A model generated the notes under the pieces. That model did not search any database and was not told where the DNA came from. It saw only the letters and a program-made list of their open reading frames with translations. A stretch of DNA of 64,000 nt from Subtercola sp. PAMC28395 (GTDB lineage Bacteria > Actinomycetota > Actinomycetes > Actinomycetales > Microbacteriaceae). Location of the stretch: the NCBI RefSeq assembly GCF_018889995.1, contig NZ_CP076547.1:1302001-1366000 (forward strand), written 5' to 3'. How positions within the stretch are numbered: the stretch's first letter is position 1; each line of letters starts with the position of its first letter. The translations under genes and the position numbers were made by a program. This document shows, piece after piece, positions 36,428 to 45,402 of the stretch.

Positions 36428-37183
36428 CTAAGAGGTAATGCTCAAAGCCGAGATTCGGCGTTTGAGGCTGATGACTGTTTGGTAGTCGTTCGCCTTCTCG
36501 GCGGCAGCGAGCTGCGCTTGGAGGGCTTGCGCTTGGCCACCCTGATGTTCCGAGCCACCTGAACTCGAAGGGGTTGCCTTCAGTGCTGCGTTCGCCTGGA
36601 TCGCCGCCGTGATTTTGGCTGTGATAGCCGCTTCATCGTTCGGTTCTACCGAGGCGATGGAAGTCATGAACTCCTTGTTTGCGAGGAGTAGTTTCGGGGA
36701 ACCGCCGAGCGCCGCGGCTTGCACTGCGACAGCGGTTGAGAGTTGCTGGGCGACAAGATTGGATTGCGCCTTCGTCAGGCTGCCGTCCTGCTCCGTGATC
36801 TTGGTCGACAGTTCGGTTATCTTCGCGCTGAGCTTCGCCGGGTCGGTTTCGACTTCATCACTCCCGGTGAGAAGTTTCGCGATACCTGCGAGAGCATCCT
36901 TTGCCGCCTTCTCTCCTGCTGCCGTGGTTGCGGTGGCGATGTCGGCCTCGAACTTCGTACGCTGCGCTGCTAGGTCACCGCGCAGATTCTCTACGAGCTT
37001 GAACGCCCGCTCAGGGTCGAAGTTCTCTTTCGTCCACGGGGCACTCTCAGCGCTACTGCCCGCGTCGCCTGCCCCGTCGCCCGCAGTCCCGTTGTCACCG
37101 CCGTCACCGTCAATGAACCTGATGCCCATCCAGTCGAGTTTGTTCTCGAACCGCGGGCCGTAGACGGGTGCTGTGGTGGTCAT
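36428..37183 (-). CDS. Capsid scaffolding protein
   Basis: 251 residues from ATG 37183, preceded by AAAGGAG. The N-terminal ~50 residues are Gly/Asp-rich and flexible. The rest is a long charged coiled coil (NLRGDLAAQRTKFEADIATATTAAGEKAAKD..., KITELSTKITEQDGSLTKAQSNL), the usual build of phage scaffolds. Immediately upstream of the capsid gene. An upstream ATG at 37303 is not supported. Confidence 0.8.
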   Translation of the reverse strand: MTTTAPVYGPRFENKLDWMGIRFIDGDGGDNGTAGDGAGDAGSSAESAPWTKENFDPERAFKLVENLRGDLAAQRTKFEADIATATTAAGEKAAKDALAGIAKLLTGSDEVETDPAKLSAKITELSTKITEQDGSLTKAQSNLVAQQLSTAVAVQAAALGGSPKLLLANKEFMTSIASVEPNDEAAITAKITAAIQANAALKATPSSSGGSEHQGGQAQALQAQLAAAEKANDYQTVISLKRRISALSITS

Positions 37184-37242
37184 GATTGTTCTCCTTTGAG
37201 CGCCTGGCTCAGTCGGGGTGATGGGGAATTGGTGGTGCAGGT

Positions 37243-37503
37243 TTATGCGGGGATCGTCGCGCTGAGGACGATGGTGTTCTGGTCCTGCGAAACCACAGAC
37301 CACGCCAGAATCGTGTCGCTCAGCACGATGGCGGGAAGCGTGGGGATGATCTGGATCTCGCCGCCTTGAACCTGTTCATCACCAATCCCAAAAACGGGGC
37401 TTTCGGTGACAGGCGGCACAGGGTTGTCGGTGATGAACGTGGCGGTGACCGTATCGCCGGGGTGGTAGATACCATCCGGCTTGTCGTACGAGACTGTGTA
37501 CAT
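37243..37503 (-). CDS. Hypothetical virion-associated protein
   Basis: 86 residues, ATG 37503. Beta-rich small protein (MYTVSYDKPDGIYHPGDTVTATF, then TILAWSVVSQDQNTIVLSATIPA). It lies between the minor head protein and the scaffold, where capsid decoration or maturation factors are often encoded. No family recognised. Confidence 0.5.
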   Translation of the reverse strand: MYTVSYDKPDGIYHPGDTVTATFITDNPVPPVTESPVFGIGDEQVQGGEIQIIPTLPAIVLSDTILAWSVVSQDQNTIVLSATIPA

Positions 37504-37527
37504 AATTTCTCCTTTGGGGGCGGTGAA

Positions 37528-38646
37528 TTAGGCGGGTAGTTTCAGACGGTCGTTGGCGAGATCGACCTGTTCACGCCGTGACTGGCGGATGAACCCTGTC
37601 TGGTCGATGAACTGGCGCATGTTCGCTTGCGCTTTACGGACAGCGGCACGCGAGTCTGCTGCGGTCGCAGGGTCGGTGGCGTACTCCAGTTGCTTCTTCG
37701 CATTCCGGACCTCACGCTCCAGGCGGCGTTGCTGCTGTGTGAGCTTGTACAGTCGGGCGTCGTCATCAGACCACTCACGCGGTGCGGGTAGTACCGTGAT
37801 GCCGGGAATGTAGATCGTCCACACATGCTTACAGTTCGGGTGCATAAGACCCGCCGCGATAGCGTCAGCGATCGACGGGTGTTTACCATCCGGGACGACA
37901 GCGAGAACAACGTTCTGCCACGGGAAACACAACGGGCACGGGTGGCCATCATCCGACACAATGACAAGGTTCGAGCCGGTCGCGGTGATGACCTGCAAAT
38001 GTGCGTCGTTGAACGCCCGCAGCGTCGCCGTACGCACAGACATTTCGACATAAGCGCTCAACGACCAGTCACGCCCGGAACGGTCCGTGAACCCTGCCAC
38101 ACCACGTTTCACATACGCCTGCCACGCATACGCCTGAGCCTGCGCTGGAGTGTACCCGCGACCCAACACCTGACCTGCAGCGCTGGCCGGGGAGATGAGT
38201 TTGTACACATCATCGGGTAGGCGTGTGATGCGCCGCTTCACATCATCCAAGGAAGATACGAGATCGGCGCGGATCGCCCGCTCAGAACGGATACCGTGAG
38301 GCATCCCGAAGTCGAACGGTTCAGGGATCAACGCCAAGTCGGTGCTGAACGGGCGTCGCGGTGGGACACCTGCACGGCGAACCTCGACCATCCCAGACCG
38401 TGTGCCCGCGGTGATAGCTTTCGACACCAACGGGCCGATCAGCCGGTCAGCGTCGAACAGTTGCTGCACCACACCATTGCTCAGCGCCCGCATCCTGCCC
38501 AACGCGAGCAGTTGCGACAACCGGTCAGGTGAGGTCAACCGGAGAATACCGGCCACCCCACCCAACAGTGACTCCTCCGCAGTGATGTACGCCGTCAGGA
38601 GCGTTGCGAGGTACTGCTGCCAGTTAGGCGGCGGTTGCTGTGTCAC
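37528..38646 (-). CDS. Minor head protein (Phage_min_cap2-like)
   Basis: 372 residues from GTG 38646, overlapping the portal gene by 23 bp. Residues ~180-300 contain the minor capsid 2 signature: AYVEMSVRTATLRAFNDAHLQVITATGSNLVIVSDDGHPCPLCFPWQN and AGLMHPNCKHVW, with conserved Cys/His. The C-terminus is a basic coiled coil. Family members sit inside the capsid near the portal and may be ejected with DNA. Confidence 0.8.
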   Translation of the reverse strand: MTQQPPPNWQQYLATLLTAYITAEESLLGGVAGILRLTSPDRLSQLLALGRMRALSNGVVQQLFDADRLIGPLVSKAITAGTRSGMVEVRRAGVPPRRPFSTDLALIPEPFDFGMPHGIRSERAIRADLVSSLDDVKRRITRLPDDVYKLISPASAAGQVLGRGYTPAQAQAYAWQAYVKRGVAGFTDRSGRDWSLSAYVEMSVRTATLRAFNDAHLQVITATGSNLVIVSDDGHPCPLCFPWQNVVLAVVPDGKHPSIADAIAAGLMHPNCKHVWTIYIPGITVLPAPREWSDDDARLYKLTQQQRRLEREVRNAKKQLEYATDPATAADSRAAVRKAQANMRQFIDQTGFIRQSRREQVDLANDRLKLPA

Positions 38647-40300
38647 TGGTCGCCCCTGCGTCTACCGGCCCGAAATCAGGTGGCACCAACGGCGGGACGG
38701 CCTGATTAGCGAACTCGACTTCAAGCAAAGCCACTTCCTCAGACACTTCGATGTCATCCCATGTCGGGTTAGCCATCTGAACGCGCCGTTTCCGCGACGC
38801 AGACTCCGAGGTGTAAAGAAGAGACACGACCGTCGCATTCTTCTGCAAGTCGATCTGCGAGATCGGGGCGAACTCGATATCAGGCAGCTCCTCGTACAGA
38901 CCACCACCCATACCCGGGAAAACAACACCATCGATCGCAAGGGCAACCTGCGCCAGCTTCGACAGTGCAGGCTTGACGTACAGCGACTTCTTGTCACGTG
39001 TTAGTTCGGAGGCGGTGAAGTCCGCGGACACTTCCGTCGCGGTCTTCGGTCCTGAACCCTCGGACTTCGGTTGCAACCCGAGATGCTGCGGGGAGTACCC
39101 GCACTTCGCGGCGATGAGGTGTTTCACTGCGTCCATAGCCCTGAGGTGGTCCTCGACACGGATAGCGAACTGCGCGATAGTCAACTGGGATGAGAGAGTG
39201 TCTGACGGGTTACCGAGGGCGTTGATACCGGAGTAGTACTGCCGGTTCTTGTCAAACTGCGCACCCGTCCCAGGGGCGCCTGCCTCAAGGTACTGCTCGG
39301 GGATGATGACCCGCCCGCCGCCGTTCTCCACATCGCGCATAAGCGAAGAGAAAATTTGGTCGAGGTTGTCGAACCGTTCCTCGTTGCCTGCGAAGTCGGA
39401 GCGTCCGAGGTTCGCGAGCACGCCAAGTTTCCGCCACTCGGTTTGTGGCATGTCGTTCGGGTAGTACACGACAGCGAGCTCGTTGACACCGGTTGCGACG
39501 GTCACGGTCTCGGAGTACGACAGCGGGTCGGTGAGGGCGGCGTCAAGTTCTGCTGGGGTTCTGAACCCGTTGTAGTGCGCAGTCTCAGACAGTGTGTTCA
39601 GGGGGACGACCGTGCCGAGGTTCTTCGGCCCACCCTTGTGGAGGGTGAAAGAGATCGTTCCGTAGTCGTGGCGCTCCAACAACCGGAACACGTCCGTGTT
39701 GCGTTCGTACTGCGTCCACAACGTGAAACCTGTGAGTATGCCGTCTTGGAAGTCGGGGATCGCACAGTCCGCGGCGTACGCACGGATGCGAACGTTATGT
39801 CTGAGTTTCGTGTCCCACGTCACCGCAAGATAGGCTCCGCCGAGTGCCGCCGCGTACTCACCCGATTTCAGCAGTTCAGCGTGGGTCTCATCGGACGCCA
39901 TGATCGTGTCAAGGCGGTCCTGCCCGGGGTGTGTCCACTTCGGTGTTTTCGCGTCGGGTACGGTCGTGTCGTTGGGTTTCGTGTACCGGATCTTCGGACG
40001 CTCCGAGAACAACAAAGCCGCAGAGAGGCGCGCGAGGACACCGGGCATGTCGAAGTGTGCTTTGGTGCGGTCTTCGTTCTGGACGACAGGCTGCCCGACC
40101 CAGAACTTCGTCAACGACCCGAGGACACCACCCCGATAGGGGACACCGTTGTGGAGGTGCGAGACAACCTCACCGGAACCCGAATAGATGACCGACAAGG
40201 CTTGTGTGTCACCGGTCCACCACGCGTCATGTTCGTGGTGGCGGGCGGCGGCGATGTTGAACGGGTACGGGGGCCACAGGTCGGTCGGGTCGGAGGCCAT
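38624..40300 (-). CDS. Portal protein (SPP1 gp6-like)
   Basis: 558 residues from ATG 40300, with AGGAGG nine bases upstream. The profile is that of SPP1-type portals: long helical N-terminus, PFVVYNP-like segment replaced here by NELAVVYYPNDMPQTEWRKLGVLANL, then YYSGINALGNPSDTLSSQLTIAQFAIRVEDHLRAMDAVKHLI and a C-terminal acidic tail. It forms the dodecameric DNA-entry ring. Upstream of the minor head protein as usual. Confidence 0.85.
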   Translation of the reverse strand: MASDPTDLWPPYPFNIAAARHHEHDAWWTGDTQALSVIYSGSGEVVSHLHNGVPYRGGVLGSLTKFWVGQPVVQNEDRTKAHFDMPGVLARLSAALLFSERPKIRYTKPNDTTVPDAKTPKWTHPGQDRLDTIMASDETHAELLKSGEYAAALGGAYLAVTWDTKLRHNVRIRAYAADCAIPDFQDGILTGFTLWTQYERNTDVFRLLERHDYGTISFTLHKGGPKNLGTVVPLNTLSETAHYNGFRTPAELDAALTDPLSYSETVTVATGVNELAVVYYPNDMPQTEWRKLGVLANLGRSDFAGNEERFDNLDQIFSSLMRDVENGGGRVIIPEQYLEAGAPGTGAQFDKNRQYYSGINALGNPSDTLSSQLTIAQFAIRVEDHLRAMDAVKHLIAAKCGYSPQHLGLQPKSEGSGPKTATEVSADFTASELTRDKKSLYVKPALSKLAQVALAIDGVVFPGMGGGLYEELPDIEFAPISQIDLQKNATVVSLLYTSESASRKRRVQMANPTWDDIEVSEEVALLEVEFANQAVPPLVPPDFGPVDAGATSDTATAA

Positions 40301-40321
40301 CAATATCCTCCTGATATTCGT

Positions 40322-41674
40322 TTAGGTTGCGAGCTTGATGTGTTGACGCCACAGGTTCTCTGTGGTGACGATGCCGTAACGACCTTGATCCAGCGAGTGA
40401 TCCGCGGCCTTGATGGGTTGGTCTTTGCCCTTGAGGGTCTGCTCGGGGTCCCACGCATACCCAGGTGCTTCCTGGATGAAGCGGGGGCATCCACGGTCGG
40501 GGTTCTTCACCGTTGGGCGTGCAATGAGTAGCTTCCCTGAGCCGAGCAAGGATGCGACGGTGCGGATGCCGTACAGCACCTCGTTGTCAGCCTGCGTGGA
40601 CATAATGCCGTCCTGCCCGAGTTGCACCCGGAACGACGCCGCTGAAGGGTCGAGGATGGTGTATCTGGGTCGCATCGGAGGGAATGTGTCGTGGGGGATA
40701 TGTCCGCCGCCGTCTAACCATGCGCGCATCTGGCGGGACAGTTCAGCATCGGTGAGTTTCTGCTGCGACACCTTCGAGTCGTACGTCCACTCGTCCACCA
40801 TGAACAGTCGGGGGTGCGGTTTGCCCCACCGGTCAATCTCGGTACTGATGCCGAGGATGCCTGCCACGGTCGGGTTCGTGGTGCCGTAGTCGATCGCGCA
40901 ACACAGAAGTTCCCGCATCGGTGGTAAGTCGTCCCAGGGGATGGTGTGAACTTCTGGGTCCCACATGTCGTAGATCGCACCCTCAGCAGCAACCCATTCT
41001 CCGAGGATGAACCTCTTGTACCAGAGCCCCGTGAACTCGGACTTGATCTGGTTCTTGTACTCCTCAGACAGGCCAGGGTTGTCGTCAAGGGTGAAATGCC
41101 ATGTGCGCCAGTTCTTCAGGTCCACACCGATGCGGTCGAGGAACTTAGCTTTCAACCAATGCGCCGGCGAATCGGGGTTCGTGGTGCCGAACATTTTCGC
41201 GTTCGGCGGGGACATGCGACCAAGTAGTTGGGTGAAGAAATCTTCGGGGATGACGGTTATCTCATCCACATACGCAAGAGCGACGGTGAGGCCGCGGAGA
41301 ACTTTCTCGGACTTCTTATCGTTCGCACCCAACACATGCACTGTGCGACCCATCACACGGGCTGTGGGTGCCCCAGCAGTGTAATGGGTGAGCTTCGCCA
41401 ACGGGCCGAACAATGCAGTGTCCATCAACGGTTCGAAAACGTTCCGGAAAGCACTGTCGCGGGTGCGGGCAACAACAACGATCACACCACCGCGGGCGAA
41501 CAGCACAGCCATAAGAAACCGGAGTAACGACACGATCGTTTTACCCGAACGGATAGCGCCCTCGAAAATGTTGATGCGCGCATTCGACTCCTTCAATGAC
41601 CGGATCTGCTGCGGCCCCAGAACCGACGACTCGGGAATCGGGTCACCATCAACATCAAGCAGCTCAGTCGTCAT
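40322..41674 (-). CDS. Terminase large subunit
   Basis: 450 residues from ATG 41674 (11-bp overlap with the small subunit). The packaging ATPase domain has Walker A EGAIRSGKT (residues 38-46), adenine motif upstream and Walker B VALAYVDEITV. The RNase H-like nuclease domain follows, with CAIDYGTTNP as its first acidic strand, RYTILDPSAASF as a second, and ADHSLDQGRYGI as the C-terminal acidic site. PBSX-type terminase family. It packages concatemeric DNA into the prohead. Confidence 0.92.
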   Translation of the reverse strand: MTTELLDVDGDPIPESSVLGPQQIRSLKESNARINIFEGAIRSGKTIVSLLRFLMAVLFARGGVIVVVARTRDSAFRNVFEPLMDTALFGPLAKLTHYTAGAPTARVMGRTVHVLGANDKKSEKVLRGLTVALAYVDEITVIPEDFFTQLLGRMSPPNAKMFGTTNPDSPAHWLKAKFLDRIGVDLKNWRTWHFTLDDNPGLSEEYKNQIKSEFTGLWYKRFILGEWVAAEGAIYDMWDPEVHTIPWDDLPPMRELLCCAIDYGTTNPTVAGILGISTEIDRWGKPHPRLFMVDEWTYDSKVSQQKLTDAELSRQMRAWLDGGGHIPHDTFPPMRPRYTILDPSAASFRVQLGQDGIMSTQADNEVLYGIRTVASLLGSGKLLIARPTVKNPDRGCPRFIQEAPGYAWDPEQTLKGKDQPIKAADHSLDQGRYGIVTTENLWRQHIKLAT

Positions 41675-42155
41675 CAGAAAGCCCCAACTCAAGAATCAGA
41701 TTCATCAGCAGGCTCTCCGCCTCACCGACACCCTCATCGTCATCATCCTTCCGAAGATCACGAGCCTCTTTCAGCGCGAGCGAAGTAGACCGCATCAAAT
41801 TGAGAATGTCACCAGTCGGCGGACCGTCGAGTTCGTGTTCCTCGTACGTGTTATCTTTCCCACCGAAACTGAATGCAAGAAACGGTTGATCGATCGACAC
41901 TATGAAGTCCTCAGCCTTCGCGACGAGCATCAACTGTAATTCCGCACGCTTAGCCTTCGCATCAGACTGAGCCGCAGCAACCGCCGCAGCCGACATCGAC
42001 CGGTCAAAGGTGAGCTCCTCGTCTTGGGCGATGCGGGTCACTGCGGACGGGGCGATACCCACTTCGCGTGCTACAGCGTTCCGGGTCATGCCTGCCTCAA
42101 TGAGGCTGATGATGCGGGCGCGTAGTTCTGGGGAGACTGGTCTGCCACGAGTCAT
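41664..42155 (-). CDS. Terminase small subunit-like protein
   Basis: 163 residues, ATG 42155 with AAGGAG upstream. N-terminal helix-turn-helix: SPELRARIISLIEAGMTRNAVAREVGIAPSAVTRIAQ, which would recognise the pac/cos region. The C-terminal half is acidic and helical (EARDLRKDDDDEGVGEAESL), suited to oligomerisation and contact with the large subunit. First gene of the packaging module. Confidence 0.8.
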   Translation of the reverse strand: MTRGRPVSPELRARIISLIEAGMTRNAVAREVGIAPSAVTRIAQDEELTFDRSMSAAAVAAAQSDAKAKRAELQLMLVAKAEDFIVSIDQPFLAFSFGGKDNTYEEHELDGPPTGDILNLMRSTSLALKEARDLRKDDDDEGVGEAESLLMNLILELGLSDDD

Positions 42156-42381
42156 TGGTTTTTATCTCCTTTGGCAGCGCCTGGCTGCTTAGGGGGAGAC
42201 TGTGGGTGTCTCGGTTGGTTATGGGTTGGCGGTGATGCGGAGTTCGTCGCCGTGGATGGTGGCGATGTGTCCGAGTTGCTGGTAGACGGTTTGCGCGGTC
42301 AATAGTTTGTCGGGTGTTGACCGGATGGTGAGTGTGACCGGTGGGTGGTAGTGGATACCAGCGGTAGGGCAACCGGGATGA

Positions 42382-42597
42382 TCATTCGTCGTCGCCGTAC
42401 GCCTGCCTTTTCGCTTTGCGCAGGTTTTTGATGAGCTTGTCGATGTCGTTCGGGTATAGCTCTACGAATACCGCGTCGCCGGTGTCTTTCCAGCCGGGTG
42501 GGTAAACACCGGCTTGGACCCATCCGATGCGATTCCAACTGAGTTCGAGTTGGTTATCGTCGGAGGTTTTGCGTTCGTTGATTTGTTCTCTGGGCAT
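42382..42597 (-). CDS. Small phage protein, unknown function
   Basis: 71 residues from ATG 42597, preceded by AAAGGGG. Sequence MPREQINERKTSDDNQLELSWNRIGWVQAGVYPPGW... ends in a basic segment RKAKRQAYGDDE. Not recognised. The 225 bp between it and the terminase gene (42156-42381) hold a 53-codon open stretch (42219-42380, ending RITANP) without a start codon; I see no other gene there. Confidence 0.55.
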   Translation of the reverse strand: MPREQINERKTSDDNQLELSWNRIGWVQAGVYPPGWKDTGDAVFVELYPNDIDKLIKNLRKAKRQAYGDDE

Positions 42598-42654
42598 CGT
42601 TCGCCCCTTTCGTTCAACCCGCGTCACGCGGTCTATCCCACTATTTGCGGGAAG

Positions 42655-42846
42655 TCATTCGTATGTCTCGCGGCCGTCGAGTGAGTGGTGGGTGACTACC
42701 CAACCGTATGAGCCGTCATTGCGTTGCACAGCCTCAGTGGTGGTGCCGCATGGGCATTCTTCGGCGGTGTGCTCAACACTGTCGTTCACGGGTACGACGT
42801 GTTGGTCCTGGCTGTGGAGAGGTTCGAGGATCTGCCAACCGGTCAT
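42655..42846 (-). CDS. Small phage protein, unknown function
   Basis: 63 residues from ATG 42846, preceded by GGGAGG. Contains EECPCGTTTEAVQRNDGSYGWVVTHHSLDGRETYE with one CPC pair, perhaps half of a metal site. First gene after the symmetrical terminator at 42868-42907, so a late promoter may lie close by. Not recognised. Confidence 0.55.
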   Translation of the reverse strand: MTGWQILEPLHSQDQHVVPVNDSVEHTAEECPCGTTTEAVQRNDGSYGWVVTHHSLDGRETYE

Positions 42847-42867
42847 CGTTGACCTCCCTGGAATGAC

Positions 42868-42907
42868 GAAAGCCCCGGCATCATGAGGGTGATGGTCCGG
42901 GGCTTTC
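42868..42907. terminator. Symmetrical hairpin at the early/late boundary
   Basis: Stem GAAAGCCCCGG / CCGGGGCTTTC (42868-42878 with 42897-42907). No long U-run on either side. It separates the early (SSB to HTH) and late (packaging) groups. A 10-bp palindrome GAACATGTTC at 42932 lies nearby. Confidence 0.6.
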
Positions 42908-42967
42908 AGGAGATGGACGCAAAGATCCATCGAACATGTTCAGATTAGCGCGGTTTTGCTAAGAATT

Positions 42968-43177
42968 TCAAGCGGGCTGGTGGTGTGTCTTGCGGTTGTT
43001 TCGGCGTCTGAACATGCGTGCGTCGAGTTCTCGGACTTCAGCGAGGGATAGGTAGGTGACTCCTGAGTCGTTTTCCCAGACTGTGAGGCGTTCTTCGTGT
43101 ATCCATGCGTAGACGCGGGAGATGTGTCTGTTGATTGCTACTGCTGCGTCTTTGACGGTGATCCGATCGTTTGCCAT
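42968..43177 (-). CDS. Small excisionase-like HTH protein
   Basis: 69 residues, ATG 43177. ITVKDAAVAINRHISRVYAWIHEERLTVW and LSLAEVRELDARMF give a winged helix-turn-helix of the MerR/excisionase type with a basic C-terminus (RRRNNRKTHH). Excisionase/RDF or late regulator are both possible. It is far from int, so a transcription role is the more likely reading. Confidence 0.6.
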   Translation of the reverse strand: MANDRITVKDAAVAINRHISRVYAWIHEERLTVWENDSGVTYLSLAEVRELDARMFRRRNNRKTHHQPA

Positions 43178-43220
43178 GTCAGCCTCATCTCGTTACCTGA
43201 TTTTAACAGATAAATCCTGA

Positions 43221-44015
43221 TCAGGCGGACTTTTTGCGCACCAAATATAGGGGGCCTTCCTGGTTTTCGGGGAGGACGTTCACCCGGTTTGTGTGGGTCT
43301 GTAGTGATTCCTCGAGTTCGAATGTTGGTTGGTCGAGTTCGGCGTCACAACTACTGTTCTGGCAGGTGATGGTCACATGGTCGTCGGGTTTCATGGTGGG
43401 TTTCCAGACCAGTGATTGTTGTTGGCATTTCGGGCATCGGATGCGTTGCACACGGTGGGCTTTCTCTTCCAACTCGTGTGTTCTCTGTGCCGCTGTGACG
43501 GCCCTAGCGAACCGGAGCGAGTCTGCTGCTCCCTCGGGTTTGGAAAGCCACTCGGTGAACGTGCCGGTGTCTGTTCTGAGGTACGACGCGACCTCATCGA
43601 GGGCGAGCATCGTGCCCGGTAGCGGCACGTACCCTTCTTGCGCTGTTCTCACACCGCCATTGTCGCGTTGCACGGCCCTGTCGATGGATGCGAGTATCCG
43701 CCGGCGGTCTTCCGTCCACGCACTGTACGCGTGCAGAACCTTGTCATAGCAGGAGTAGCAGAGCAGACCGACTTGGGCGATGCGTGGGAGGCATCCGCGG
43801 CATTCGCGGCCGGTTGCTTCCTCGCCACCGTGTTGAGGGTTGCGGCGGTACTCGTAGCCGTCGCAAACGATCTGGTGCTCATCTTTCACCGTGCACGAAC
43901 GAACGTCAGTCATCGTGTTGGTGATGCAGAAGTGCAGGGGTTCTTCTTCGGTCATTGGGTTACTTGCCTTCCGTGGGTGACCGAAAAGCTCGTAGCCCCC
44001 CTTCTCGCTGCTCAT
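43221..44015 (-). CDS. Zinc-finger phage protein, unknown function
   Basis: 264 residues from ATG 44015, which overlaps the previous stop (ATGA). ATG 43955 with AAGG upstream is the alternative. Two metal sites are visible: CRGCLP...LLCYSC near residues 70-90 and CPKC...CQNSSC near 205-235. Between them a helix-turn-helix-like segment (MLALDEVASYLRTDTGTFTEWLSKPEG). This suggests nucleic-acid binding. Found just before the replication block. Confidence 0.6.
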   Translation of the reverse strand: MSSEKGGYELFGHPRKASNPMTEEEPLHFCITNTMTDVRSCTVKDEHQIVCDGYEYRRNPQHGGEEATGRECRGCLPRIAQVGLLCYSCYDKVLHAYSAWTEDRRRILASIDRAVQRDNGGVRTAQEGYVPLPGTMLALDEVASYLRTDTGTFTEWLSKPEGAADSLRFARAVTAAQRTHELEEKAHRVQRIRCPKCQQQSLVWKPTMKPDDHVTITCQNSSCDAELDQPTFELEESLQTHTNRVNVLPENQEGPLYLVRKKSA

Positions 44016-44521
44016 GAGAGAGAACCACCAGCCACCAACGACGCCGGAATACGACGCAAACCCAGCGCACCCTTGAACGGGATCGGGGCTATCGGACGCG
44101 GATTCGCGAACACAAGGTGTTGGAACCATCCCTCGGGCGCTGGCCCCATGGCCCACGTCGAGCAATGCTCCCGGCATGTGCCGTGCTCTGGGCAGTCGTG
44201 TCGCAGCCACCCGCACCCGCCGATCACTGAGGCTGTGTGCACATCCACGAGATCGACGGTGCCGATGATCGCACCAAAAACAATGCGAGTGTCCGTCTCA
44301 CCGCCGTGCATATTCGCGTGCAGCTTCGACGCCATGTTGTTCTGCTCGAACGGTGCCAGGCCAGCATGAATCGCAACTGGGCCTCTGTAGTCGCCGGCGA
44401 TGTTCCGCACCCGGTTCTCGACATCCTTCTGGCCGTGGATTATGGCCCATGCCCAGGGCTGCCGAACGGTCAAGATTCGTATTTCGTCGCCTGTTACCTG
44501 TTCATCAACAACACCAGACAT
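44012..44521 (-). CDS. ASCH/EVE-fold RNA-binding-like protein
   Basis: 169 residues, ATG 44521. Begins IRILTVRQPWAWAIIHGQKDVENR, the ASCH signature (RQPWA...I..G.K..E.R), and has GPVAIHAGLA and FGAIIGTVDLVDV strands of the PUA-like barrel. ASCH proteins bind nucleic acid, probably RNA, and occur in phages as modulators of translation or host RNA. The CPEHGTCREHC segment adds Cys/His residues. Overlaps both neighbours by ATGA. Confidence 0.75.
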   Translation of the reverse strand: MSGVVDEQVTGDEIRILTVRQPWAWAIIHGQKDVENRVRNIAGDYRGPVAIHAGLAPFEQNNMASKLHANMHGGETDTRIVFGAIIGTVDLVDVHTASVIGGCGWLRHDCPEHGTCREHCSTWAMGPAPEGWFQHLVFANPRPIAPIPFKGALGLRRIPASLVAGGSLS

Positions 44522-44751
44522 CAGAACCGCCCGCTTTCCACAATCGCGGCAGCGTTCGCGCCAGCCCCGTACTGCATCTCAGCGGACGCCTGAGCGATCG
44601 TCGCAGCCGCACCCTCGGCGGTTCTGACGCTGACGTGATCCGCTTGCGCGAGCGCAGCCTTGCCCGGATCAGCGCATCCATCGGTGATGTCTGTGTCACC
44701 CCAGTGCGGTGTCGGGGCAACCTGATCGGTGTAGGAGATTTGTTCGTTCAT
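44521..44751 (-). CDS. Small phage protein, unknown function
   Basis: 76 residues, ATG 44751 preceded by GAAAGG. Acidic N-terminus (TPHWGDTDITDGCADP), then an Ala-rich helical C-terminus. Not recognised. Four-base overlap with the ASCH gene. Confidence 0.5.
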   Translation of the reverse strand: MNEQISYTDQVAPTPHWGDTDITDGCADPGKAALAQADHVSVRTAEGAAATIAQASAEMQYGAGANAAAIVESGRF

Positions 44752-44782
44752 TTGTTTTCGCCTTTCGGGGTAGAGGTCAGCA

Positions 44783-44962
44783 TCAGATGTCCTGCGCCAA
44801 TCCGATGAGAACGCCGTCGCAGTACCAGCCGGGAGTGACGTCGTCGTAGATTTCCGATGCGAACGGGTTCGGCACGAAATGCCCGACGCCGTCGCAGTCG
44901 GCGCCGTATCCGGTGTCGGGGCAATCACCCGGCGCGTGCATGATCTTCGTATCGTTCGTCAT
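44783..44962 (-). CDS. Small phage protein, unknown function
   Basis: 59 residues from ATG 44962, two bases after the SSB stop. CPDTGYGADCDGVGHFVP ... GWYCDGV has three Cys and one His and could bind a metal. No family recognised. The reading frame extends further upstream inside ssb, which is not supported. Confidence 0.5.
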   Translation of the reverse strand: MTNDTKIMHAPGDCPDTGYGADCDGVGHFVPNPFASEIYDDVTPGWYCDGVLIGLAQDI

Positions 44963-44964
44963 GA

Positions 44965-45402
44965 TCAAAAAGGCGTCTCTGAGCCGTTGTAACCGGTCGG
45001 GGTGGACTGGTGCGCCCACGGATCATCTACGGGCGCTGACGGGGCCTGAGACGGCTGCTGAGACGACGAACGCTTGCGTGGCACGAGTACGGCGATGTTC
45101 CCGAATGAGACCGTCTGATTCACGTACGTGCGCCCATCCTTCTCGCGCTGTGTGATGTCCAGGTTGCCGGTGACCGTCACGAGCTGGCCCTTCCGAACCA
45201 CCTCAGCGACGGACAGACCGTGCTCATCCCAAAACTCGGCCGTGTACCAAACCGTCTCGCCCGAATCAACGTACCCGCCGTTGCCATCCTTCTTCTGCGG
45301 TGTCACCGGGACCGTCACGGACGTGATGCGGTGCCCCGTCACCTGCCGTGTCTCCGGGTCCTTCGCGACGTAACCCTCGATCGTGATAGTTGCTCGTGCC
45401 AT
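44965..45402 (-). CDS. ssb: Single-stranded DNA-binding protein
   Basis: 145 residues from ATG 45402 (TAATG overlap). OB fold: ATITIEGYVAKDPETRQVTGHRITSVTVPVT, TVWYTAEFWDEHGLSVAEVVRKGQLVTVTGNLDI, TYVNQTVSFGNIAVLVPRK. Linker rich in Ser/Gln/Pro; the C-terminal tip SETPF lacks the usual acidic DDDIPF run but keeps Pro-Phe. It coats ssDNA during phage replication and recombination. Confidence 0.92.
   Translation of the reverse strand: MARATITIEGYVAKDPETRQVTGHRITSVTVPVTPQKKDGNGGYVDSGETVWYTAEFWDEHGLSVAEVVRKGQLVTVTGNLDITQREKDGRTYVNQTVSFGNIAVLVPRKRSSSQQPSQAPSAPVDDPWAHQSTPTGYNGSETPF

Noticed and set aside
42219..42380. 53-codon open stretch with coding-like content before the terminase gene (TIRSTPDKLLTAQTVYQQLGHI...)
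   Set aside because: No ATG, GTG or TTG at a plausible place; would need a +1 shift from the gene at 42382. Left as unsupported.
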